64,000 bases of DNA, taken from NCBI RefSeq assembly GCF_033542235.1, contig NZ_JAWRCU010000016.1, positions 1-64,000 on the forward strand. Reading direction: 5' to 3'. The notes beneath the pieces were generated by a model. That model was not told the origin of the DNA. It did not search any database and was given only the letters and a program-made list of their open reading frames with translations. The translations under genes and the position numbers were made by a program. Every line of letters begins with the position of its first letter. The first letter of the stretch is position 1. This document shows, piece after piece, positions 33,446 to 40,327 of the stretch. Origin of the DNA: JAWRCU01 sp033542235. GTDB taxonomy: Bacteria > Pseudomonadota > Alphaproteobacteria > Rhizobiales > Rhizobiaceae.

Positions 33446-34141
33446 ATGCAAAATCGGAATTCGTCGCCGGAGCTTTCGACATCGCCCGGGCCGCGCAGGA
33501 TGCCGGTGCAGAAGCGCAGCCGCGAGCGCGTCGAACGCATGCTCGCCGTGGCTACCGAGCTGATCGCCGAAAAAGGCAGCGATGCGCTGCGCATGGCCGA
33601 GGTGGCCGAACGATCAGGCGTGTCGATCGGCTCGCTCTATCAATTCTTTCCCGATAAGACGGCGCTGCTCGCTGCCCTGGTCGAGCGCTGCAACGCCGAG
33701 AGCCGCCGCTGCATCGAGGAGGCAATGGCTTCCGTTCGCGACGAACACGACTTCAGCCGCGCTTTCGCCGGGCTGATCGATACCTATTACCGGATATTCC
33801 TGGCCGAGCCGGCGATGCGTGACATTTGGTCCGGCGCACAGGCTGACAAGGCGCTGCGCGAAATCCAGCTTCTGGAAAGCCGTCGGAACGGCGCTCTCGT
33901 CGCCGAGGTACTCAAGCGGCTACGGCCTCACGCGGATCCGGCCGAGCTGGAACGCTCGGCCTTCGTGGTGATGCATCTCGGCGAAGAGGCAATGCGGCTC
34001 GCCATTTCTGTCGAGCGGGCGGAGGGCGACGCTCTTGTCGAGACTTACAAGCGCATGTCGCTTGCGGAGCTTGGCGGAGATAGGGTGACATGCGCCGAAC
34101 TCGCCGCGGGTCCTCGATGTGGCGATTGGCCGCCAGCCTAA
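33446..34141 (+). CDS. TetR-family regulator divergent from DUF1772 gene
   Basis: A 231-residue regulator. The HTH is A-L-R-M-A-E-V-A-E-R-S-G-V-S-I-G-S-L-Y-Q-F-F-P-D-K (about residues 47-71), which is a very standard TetR recognition segment. The C-terminal 30 residues (after A-L-V-E-T-Y-K-R-M) look like read-through into noncoding or repeat-like DNA and may not be part of the ancestral protein. The palindrome just upstream is its probable operator. Confidence 0.85.
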   Translation: MQNRNSSPELSTSPGPRRMPVQKRSRERVERMLAVATELIAEKGSDALRMAEVAERSGVSIGSLYQFFPDKTALLAALVERCNAESRRCIEEAMASVRDEHDFSRAFAGLIDTYYRIFLAEPAMRDIWSGAQADKALREIQLLESRRNGALVAEVLKRLRPHADPAELERSAFVVMHLGEEAMRLAISVERAEGDALVETYKRMSLAELGGDRVTCAELAAGPRCGDWPPA

Positions 34142-34148
34142 ATGCCAG

Positions 34149-34433
34149 GCTCCCCCTTCTCCCCCTGTGGGAGAAGGTGGCTCGGCGCGCAGCGCCGAGA
34201 CGGATGAGGGGTGTTGCGTGGAGCGCGGCGATGCCGGCAGAAGCGCTATCGCGATGATTGCAGGCTGACATCCCGCGCGTAGACGATGATGGTTCGCGAG
34301 GCGCACTGACGCGGCATGACCGGAGCATATCGCACCAGTGTTTATTCCTGCAACGCCGCGCCCTGCAAACCCCTCATCCGTCTCGGCGCTAAAGCGCCGA
34401 GCCACCTTCTCCCACAAGGGGAGAAGGGGGAGC
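34149..34433. repeat. 285-base MITE-like element with 63-base terminal inverted repeats, family B
   Basis: The arms 34149-34211 and 34370-34433 are near-perfect inverted copies. Each has an internal GGCGC...GCGCC hairpin, and weaker inverted similarity continues inward (GTTGCGTGGAGCGCGGCG against CGCCGCGCCCTGCAAA). The middle has no gene. It fills the gap between the TetR stop (34141) and the yidC stop (34438). It is related to the element at 27463-27607 and was probably spread by a transposase acting in trans. Confidence 0.7.
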
Positions 34434-34437
34434 GCAG

Positions 34438-36252
34438 CTACTCCGCCGGCGTAGGTTTCTTTCGGAATATCCCTGCTAGATTGCCCCACAGTTCGATCTT
34501 CGCGCCTTGCCGCTTCATGATCACGCCCTGCTGGATGATAGACAGCAGGTTGTTCCATGCCCAGTAGATGACCAGCCCCGCGGGGAAGGACGACAGCATG
34601 AAGGTGAAGATGACAGGCATCCAGTTGAAGAGCATCGCCTGCGTCGGGTCGGGCGGCGTCGGCTGCATGCGCATCTGCAGGAACATCGTGACGCCCATGA
34701 TCAGCGGCCACACCCCGATCATCAGCGCGTGCGGCACCGCGAAGGGCAGCAATCCGAACAGGTTGAAGATGGAGGTCGGGTCAGGCGCCGCCAGGTCCTG
34801 GATCCAGCCGAAGAAAGGCGCGTGCCGCATCTCGATAGTGACGTAGAGCACCTTGTAAAGCGAGAAGAACACCGGGATCTGAAGGAGCACCGGCCAGCAG
34901 CCGGCGATCGGATTGATCTTCTCCGTCTTGTAGAGCTCCATCATCGCCTGCTGCTGCTTCATCTTGTCATCCGCATATTTCTCGCGGATTTCCAGCATCT
35001 TCGGCTGCACCTTCTTCATGTTCGCCATCGATTTGTAAGACTTGTTGGCGAGTGGGAAGAAAGCCGCCTTCACGAGGACGGTGGTGGCGAGGATCGCCAG
35101 CCCGAAATTGCCGAACAGCTTGTAGAGGCTGTCGATCAGCCAGAACATCGGCTTGGTGATGAAATAGAACCAGCCCCAGTCGATCAGGAGGTCGAACTGG
35201 CGGATTCCGAGATTCTTCTCATAGTCATTGATCGTCGACACCACCTTGGCGCCTGCAAACACCAATGTCTCGACGGTCTGCGACTGGCCTGGCGCTACCG
35301 ATATGGGATCGGAAAGGAAGTCTGACTGATAGCGGGAAGGACCTTCGAAATAGGCGAAGCGCGGCTGGAAAGGCTGCTTGCCCGAGGGCACCAACGCCAC
35401 CGCCCAGTACTTGTCCGTGATTCCGAGCCAACCGTCGGTGGATTTCCCGGGTACGTGCTCCTTATCCTTCTCGATCGCCGAGTATTTGAGCTCCTGCAGC
35501 CCTTCTTCGCCGGTCACCCCGATCAGGCCCTCGTGCAACACATATGTGCTGGCAACCGTCGGCTTGTCGAAGCGCGTGACGCGCCCGTAGTTCGAAACCG
35601 AGATCGGCTGAGCGCCGCCATTCGTGACCGTGTCGGTCACCTTGAACATGTATTCGTTGTCGACGGAGATCGTACGCTTGAAGTTGATCCCCTTGTCATT
35701 GGTGTAGGTAAGCGTCACCGGCGATGCGGGCGTGAGCGTCGTGTTGCCTTCGACCTTCCAGACGGTCTTATCGCCGGGCACTGCGCCCGATGCGTCGTTG
35801 CCTGAATATCCGATCTCGACGAACTGACGCGCCACAAACTCGTCCGCATGTGGTGAAGGGGCCCCCATTGAAGCCGGGTTGAGCAGCTCGATGATAGGTG
35901 AATTGTCGTCGACGGTGGCGTGGTAGTGCTTGAGCTGCACGTCGTCGATGCGGCCGCCGGTGAGGCTGATCGAGCCTGCGATGCTCGGCGTGTCGATCTT
36001 GATGCGTTCAGTCTTGGCCAGCGCCGCGTCGCGGGTTTCCGCAGCCGCGCCCTCCGTCCCTGACGCGCCACCCGGAACCGTTCCGCCCGGCGCGGCCGGT
36101 TGCGTGCCCTGCTTCTCTTCAACCTGCGATCTCTCGACCTGGGCTGTCTTGCGCTCGGTCTCGATGCGCGGGTTCACGTAGAACACCTGCCAGAGCGTCA
36201 AGATCAGCACGGATAGCGCGATGGTAATGAAGAAATTACGGTTGTTTTCCAT
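34438..36252 (-). CDS. yidC: Membrane protein insertase
   Basis: Inserts and folds inner-membrane proteins, alone or with SecYEG. The 604-residue protein has an N-terminal membrane anchor (F-F-I-T-I-A-L-S-V-L-I-L), a large periplasmic domain (about 60-350) typical of Gram-negative YidC, and the conserved C-terminal 60KD_IMP core with five helices (about 365-590). The conserved hydrophilic groove arginine lies in the core near K-A-A-F-F-P-L-A. The gene overlaps the 3' end of rnpA by 17 bases. Confidence 0.97.
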   Translation of the reverse strand: MENNRNFFITIALSVLILTLWQVFYVNPRIETERKTAQVERSQVEEKQGTQPAAPGGTVPGGASGTEGAAAETRDAALAKTERIKIDTPSIAGSISLTGGRIDDVQLKHYHATVDDNSPIIELLNPASMGAPSPHADEFVARQFVEIGYSGNDASGAVPGDKTVWKVEGNTTLTPASPVTLTYTNDKGINFKRTISVDNEYMFKVTDTVTNGGAQPISVSNYGRVTRFDKPTVASTYVLHEGLIGVTGEEGLQELKYSAIEKDKEHVPGKSTDGWLGITDKYWAVALVPSGKQPFQPRFAYFEGPSRYQSDFLSDPISVAPGQSQTVETLVFAGAKVVSTINDYEKNLGIRQFDLLIDWGWFYFITKPMFWLIDSLYKLFGNFGLAILATTVLVKAAFFPLANKSYKSMANMKKVQPKMLEIREKYADDKMKQQQAMMELYKTEKINPIAGCWPVLLQIPVFFSLYKVLYVTIEMRHAPFFGWIQDLAAPDPTSIFNLFGLLPFAVPHALMIGVWPLIMGVTMFLQMRMQPTPPDPTQAMLFNWMPVIFTFMLSSFPAGLVIYWAWNNLLSIIQQGVIMKRQGAKIELWGNLAGIFRKKPTPAE

Positions 36253-36601
36253 GCCTGTTTCGAATCCGGCGAGAGAGTTCGGCCGCGATCTGGCCGAAGG
36301 GGGCCGCGAGCACGTCCTCGCGCCCGACGATCACATAGTCATTGCCGGCCGCCATGTCACCCGCGGCCTGCACGCGCAACGCTTCTTTGAGGCGCCGGCG
36401 AATGCGGTTCCGTATGACGGCATTTCCGGTCTTCTTTGTTACCGTGAAGCCGACGCGCGGGGGATCCTGATCGCCGCGCGCGAGCACTTCGAGCAGGAAC
36501 AGCCGCCCGCGCCGTTTTTCGCCGCGCCGGACGGCCAGGAACTCGTCGCGCTTTCGCAGCCGCCGGATATTAATGCCGGACGGCCGCACGAGGTCCGGCA
36601 A
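36236..36601 (-). CDS. rnpA: Ribonuclease P protein component
   Basis: The protein subunit that helps RNase P RNA mature tRNA 5' ends. The RNR motif is in N-A-V-I-R-N-R-I-R-R-R-L-K-E-A, with R-V-G-F-T-V-T-K-K-T before it. The start is placed at TTG 36601 because GGAAGGA lies seven bases ahead; a GTG at 36589 is a second option, and the ATG at 36853 would read back through rpmH. This gives 121 residues. The 3' end overlaps yidC. Order rpmH-rnpA-yidC is the near-universal one. Confidence 0.9.
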   Translation of the reverse strand: MPDLVRPSGINIRRLRKRDEFLAVRRGEKRRGRLFLLEVLARGDQDPPRVGFTVTKKTGNAVIRNRIRRRLKEALRVQAAGDMAAGNDYVIVGREDVLAAPFGQIAAELSRRIRNRHGKQP

Positions 36602-36615
36602 TTCGGGTCCTTCCG

Positions 36616-36750
36616 TCAGGCGGAAAGCCGCTTGCGGCCGCGGTTGCGGCGAGCGGCAACGACGCCGCGACCGCCCTTGGTCGCCATGCGGGCACGGAAG
36701 CCATGGCGGCGCTTCCGCACGAGTTTCGAGGGTTGATAGGTGCGCTTCAT
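36616..36750 (-). CDS. rpmH: 50S ribosomal protein L34
   Basis: A 44-residue, highly basic protein of the large ribosomal subunit. It begins M-K-R-T-Y-Q-P-S-K-L-V-R-K-R-R-H-G-F and continues R-A-R-M-A-T-K-G-G-R, which is unmistakable L34, ending in G-R-K-R-L-S-A. It is the first gene of rpmH-rnpA-yidC, 14 bases before the rnpA start, with a good promoter 120 bases upstream. Confidence 0.97.
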   Translation of the reverse strand: MKRTYQPSKLVRKRRHGFRARMATKGGRGVVAARRNRGRKRLSA

Positions 36751-36870
36751 TTATTTGATACCGCGGCGTGCGGCCCTTCTTCGTTCTGTCGCTGAGGAAC
36801 AGGAGCTGGGCTGGGATGGTTCTTGGCGCAACGGACATTGCGCCGGAATTCAAATCCCAGCGTGGCCGGG

Positions 36871-36899
36871 CTTATAGAGAGCGGGGGCGCCGGAGTCAA
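36871..36899 (-). promoter_or_regulatory. Sigma-70-type promoter of rpmH-rnpA-yidC
   Basis: On the - strand TTGACT (36899-36894) and TATAAG (36876-36871) are separated by 17 bases, a strong housekeeping promoter by rhizobial standards. It predicts a 5' leader of about 115 bases before the rpmH ATG. Confidence 0.75.
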
Positions 36900-36923
36900 T
36901 CTGAAGGGGTAGGGTGGTAGGGC

Positions 36924-37123
36924 AATAGGGGAGTAGGGGAGTAGGGGAGTAGGGGAGTAGGGGAAAGAGCCGTCGACGACAAAGGAGCGCCGGGCGCGTC
37001 AGCGAGCAAAAAAAGGAGCTTGCAGACTGGAATGGAGCACAGGAGCAGTTTCTACTGCCCTACTGCCCTACTGCCCTACTGCCCTACTGCCCTACTGCCC
37101 TACTGCCCTACTGCCCTACTGCC
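36924..37123. repeat. Inverted pair of octamer tandem arrays
   Basis: Five near-perfect copies of AGTAGGGG (36924-36963, the first reading AATAGGGG) face nine perfect copies of CTACTGCC (37052-37123) across 88 bases. The two units are reverse complements apart from one base in eight, so the arrays can pair as a long imperfect hairpin. Nothing is coded between them. They lie between the rpmH promoter and the histidine kinase gene. Confidence 0.9.
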
Positions 37124-37273
37124 TGCGACTTTCAGCGAAATTGGCAAGCGCGCTATGATTCCCTATCTTGCTAATATGGCGCGAAAGTCTGTCGCCGGGA
37201 AACGGATCGTTCTCCCGTGCGTATTTGGATGCGTATTTGGATGAAGAACCGATCCGGCGCCGTTGGGACCGGC

Positions 37274-38767
37274 ATGGCAAACGAAACGCTCCCGGTGGAA
37301 GAGAAAGCCAGGCTCGCCGACGCGATGTCGGGGACAGTGCCCTTTGCGCGCCGGCTTTCGACGAAGCTGCTGGTGCTGACCGTGAGCTTTGTACTGATCT
37401 CGGCACTGCTGATCTTTCCCTCTCTGGTCGCAAGCTTCCGCCTGCAGTGGCTTCAGCAGCGGCTGGCCACGGCGGCAGCTGTCAGCACCGTGCTGCTGCA
37501 AACGGGAACGGACCAGATCCCGCAGGCCGTGCAGAGGGATGTTCTGATGGCGACCGGCGTCAAAGCGATCGCGGTGCGGGAGGGCGGCGTCTCGCGGCTG
37601 ATGGTCGTGAGCCATATGCCGCCCAAGGTGGATATGCAGGTCAATCTGGACGACACCGGACCGTGGGAGGCGATCTCCGGGGCCGCTGACACGCTGTTCT
37701 TCGGGGGCAACAGCATCATCCGCGCCTACGGCAAGGTCGGCGAGAGCGACAAGGAGTTCGAGCTCATCCTGTCGGACAGGCGGCTGCACAATGCGATGCT
37801 GGAGTATGCCCGCAACACGGCCTTGCTCTCGCTGCTTATCTCGGCAATTACGGCCGGCCTGGTCTACGCATCGATCCACGCACTGCTGGTCCGGCCCATC
37901 CGCAATTTCCGCAATTCGATGCTCGCCTTTGCCGCCGCGCCCGACGATCCGAACAACATCATCCGCGTCACCGGCCGCGCGGACGAGCTTGGCGTCACGG
38001 AGCACGAGCTAGCCGGCATGCAGACGCAGCTCCAGCGTATCCTTGGCGAGCAGAAGCATCTGGCCGATCTCGGCCTCGCCGTCTCCAAGATCAATCACGA
38101 TATGCGCAACATCCTGGCCTCCGCGCAGCTGATCTCCGATCGGCTGAGGCTGGTGAAGGACCCGACCGTGCAGACCTTCGCGCCGAAGCTCCTGCGCGCG
38201 CTCGATCGCGCTGTCTCCTATTCCGAAGGCGTGCTCGCCTACGGCCGCACGCAGGAGCCGGCTCCGGTGCGCCGTCGCATCCGGCTGCGTCAATTGGTCG
38301 ACGAAGTGCACAGCATGTTGCCGCTCGACCAGGCGAGCGACATCGAGTTCGAGAATCGCGTCGACCCCGCCTTTGAAGTCGACGCCGATTCCGAGCAGCT
38401 TTTCCGGGTTCTCAACAATCTGTGCCGCAACGCGGTGCAGGCAATGTCCGCCGACAGCGAGAGCGCACTGGTGCGACGCCTTACCATTTCGGCGGAGCGG
38501 GTCGGCGCCGTCTGCACCATCTTCGTCGCCGACACGGGCCCCGGCCTGCCGCCGAAGGCACGCGACAACCTCTTCTCGGCCTTCCGCGGCTCGGCGCGCA
38601 GCGGCGGCACTGGCCTCGGCCTCGCCATCGCCTACGAGTTGGTGCGCGCCCATGGCGGATCGCTGAAGCTGGTGGAGAGCGTCAGCGGCCGCACCGTCTT
38701 CTCGATCACGATCGCCGATCGCCCTGTGAGCCTCGAGGAGGTTCGGCAGGGACTTCGCTCTGCATGA
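37274..38767 (+). CDS. Orphan membrane sensor histidine kinase
   Basis: A 497-residue kinase. Two membrane helices (about residues 30-50 and 178-200) flank a periplasmic sensor of about 125 residues with no known fold, followed by a HAMP-like linker. The H-box is S-K-I-N-H-D-M-R-N-I-L-A-S-A-Q, the N-box N-N-L-C-R-N-A-V-Q-A-M, G1 D-T-G-P-G-L-P-P, and G2 G-G-T-G-L-G-L-A-I-A. No response regulator is adjacent. The start is uncertain: ATG 37274 is preferred, but a 12-base tandem duplication upstream offers in-frame GTG 37217, ATG 37229 and ATG 37241. Confidence 0.85.
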   Translation: MANETLPVEEKARLADAMSGTVPFARRLSTKLLVLTVSFVLISALLIFPSLVASFRLQWLQQRLATAAAVSTVLLQTGTDQIPQAVQRDVLMATGVKAIAVREGGVSRLMVVSHMPPKVDMQVNLDDTGPWEAISGAADTLFFGGNSIIRAYGKVGESDKEFELILSDRRLHNAMLEYARNTALLSLLISAITAGLVYASIHALLVRPIRNFRNSMLAFAAAPDDPNNIIRVTGRADELGVTEHELAGMQTQLQRILGEQKHLADLGLAVSKINHDMRNILASAQLISDRLRLVKDPTVQTFAPKLLRALDRAVSYSEGVLAYGRTQEPAPVRRRIRLRQLVDEVHSMLPLDQASDIEFENRVDPAFEVDADSEQLFRVLNNLCRNAVQAMSADSESALVRRLTISAERVGAVCTIFVADTGPGLPPKARDNLFSAFRGSARSGGTGLGLAIAYELVRAHGGSLKLVESVSGRTVFSITIADRPVSLEEVRQGLRSA

Positions 38768-38859
38768 AGCCTGAAAGTTTTGCGTCAGCCCCGCTTGCAA
38801 TTGCGAGCGCCAGTCGCTAGTTAGCTCGCCACTTGCAGTCGGTCCTCCGGTTGTGAGCC

Positions 38860-38888
38860 TTGACCGACTTGATCTCAATGATCTTAAT
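38860..38888 (+). promoter_or_regulatory. Promoter of tRNA-Arg
   Basis: TTGACC (38860-38865) and CTTAAT (38883-38888) are 17 bases apart, with the mature tRNA starting 13 bases further on. The -35 element is a good sigma-70 match, the -10 moderate. Confidence 0.6.
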
Positions 38889-38900
38889 ACGGTCTCCCGC

Positions 38901-38977
38901 GCGCCCGTAGCTCAGCTGGATAGAGCACCAGACTACGAATCTGGGGGTCAGGAGTTCGAATCTCTTCGGGCGCGCCA
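38901..38977 (+). tRNA. tRNA-Arg(ACG)
   Basis: A complete cloverleaf: acceptor GCGCCCG (38901-38907) pairs with CGGGCGC (38967-38973), anticodon stem CCAGA/TCTGG encloses loop CTACGAA with anticodon ACG, T loop TTCGAAT, and encoded CCA at 38975-38977. ACG is probably deaminated to ICG to read CGU, CGC and CGA. Confidence 0.97.
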
Positions 38978-39377
38978 TTTCCCATGATGCGGACTTCGCT
39001 CTCCGCGACCTCGACGAGCTGCGCAAACGCGCGGGTGATCCCGCCGATAACCGCCGCCTTCCAGCCGCAACCAATCGCGAGCCGCACCGGAAAGGTCTCG
39101 ATCATGTCCGGGGTGATCGCCGGACTGCCCGCGCCGTCGAGCGTTGCCTGGGTGCACTCGGCATCGGCTCCGCCTGATCCCGAATCGCCTTGAGCGTGAA
39201 GACCGCGAAATAGGTGGATCACGGTGCCTGCGGCTACAAAGCGGCCATCCAAACGGTTAAGGAAGCGAGCATGAGCTGACATTCGATCCAAGCCGCCTTC
39301 TTGTGTCTCTTCGCCGGTATTCATGCAGCAAGACGCGACGCCCTGATGGAGAGCGCCTGAACGAGGAGTGACACGCC
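38978..39377. other. Unassigned 400-base region after tRNA-Arg
   Basis: The - strand holds an open frame (down to about 38990) with a protein-like segment containing I-E-T-F-P-V-R-L-A-I-G-C-G-W-K-A-A-V-I-G-G-I-T that I cannot assign. Its end reads through the antisense of the tRNA, so at least its C-terminus is false. It may be a remnant of a gene. No good ribosome site or terminator was seen. Confidence 0.3.
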
Positions 39378-40154
39378 ATGAATCCCGCGACGCAGGAAGA
39401 AATACATCGTGTATGGGACGAGTTGTCGGATTTTGAAGCCAGTCAAACCAAGCAAGCCACTTCTCAGCTGATGGCATTCCTCTGCGATCAGGGCAATGCA
39501 TGGAACGCCACCTGGGCCGGAGCGATCCGCGTCAATGGGGATTCGGTCGATGACGAGCTTCAGGGTTGGCGCGTTGGCGCGGTGGAGGCACTGCACCCGG
39601 TCGCCCCGCATCCCGACGAAGGGCATTTCAAGGGAATTCTGCGGCTCTGGGACCAGCGGAAAATCGACCCTTCCTTTCTCCTTCCGCTGCGGAGCGTCGG
39701 CACATTCAGAACCTATTCGTTCCGGAGGGAGTTGCCGTCGGAATGGTTCGAATCGCTTTTTTACAACATCCATTACGGCTCGATCGGCACTCGTGACGCC
39801 GTCTTTGTCGCGTTCCCCCTCAATCAGGATGCCGAGTCGCATTTCGGCTTCTATTCCCGCAAGACCTTCACGGACGACGAGATCGCGCGGCTTGCTTATG
39901 CCCTGCGGGGGATCAAGTGGTTCCACCGCCATCTGATGTTGAGCCATGGCCTCCTGATGGCGTCCTCGCCGCTGACGCGCACCGAACGCAAGGTGCTGCA
40001 GCTATTGCTGACCGACGCCACGGAGAAGGACATCGCCCATCAGGTGAAGATTGCGGCGTCCACCGCCCATCAGTATATCGTCAGCATATACCGCAAATTC
40101 GGCGTGCGCAGCCGCGCGGGCCTTATGAGCCTGTGGCTGAACCGCGGCGGCTGA
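39378..40154 (+). CDS. LuxR-type transcriptional regulator next to autotransporter 1
   Basis: A 258-residue regulator. The C-terminal LuxR_C (GerE) helix-turn-helix is at about residues 195-256 (L-T-R-T-E-R-K-V-L-Q-L-L-L-T-D-A-T-E-K-D-I-A-H-Q, then T-A-H-Q-Y-I-V-S-I-Y-R-K-F-G-V-R-S). The N-terminal 190 residues do not look like an acyl-homoserine-lactone domain or a receiver; they may be a PAS/GAF-like sensor. It ends 173 bases before the autotransporter on the same strand and is the obvious candidate regulator for it. Confidence 0.85.
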   Translation: MNPATQEEIHRVWDELSDFEASQTKQATSQLMAFLCDQGNAWNATWAGAIRVNGDSVDDELQGWRVGAVEALHPVAPHPDEGHFKGILRLWDQRKIDPSFLLPLRSVGTFRTYSFRRELPSEWFESLFYNIHYGSIGTRDAVFVAFPLNQDAESHFGFYSRKTFTDDEIARLAYALRGIKWFHRHLMLSHGLLMASSPLTRTERKVLQLLLTDATEKDIAHQVKIAASTAHQYIVSIYRKFGVRSRAGLMSLWLNRGG

Positions 40155-40327
40155 TACTTCCGTACTCATAGCGGACGCCCCTACTGTTTAGTCGGGATGA
40201 CCTTCGCGCTTCCTCTCGGTAAGCGTCCAAATCACCTGCGGTCGAAGGGTGTTGTCGGCACTTGTTGCCCTCCGTCGATCCTGGGCGGGGACGAGCTGTC
40301 GAATAGCGACGGTAGGGGCGGAAGATT

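Noticed and set aside
36924..37123. CRISPR array
   Set aside because: The octamer units are directly tandem with no spacers and no cas genes are nearby.
38884..38990. A - strand reading frame with the segment E-I-R-T-P-D-P-Q-I-R-S
   Set aside because: This is the well-known false translation of the antisense strand of a tRNA gene, here tRNA-Arg(ACG).
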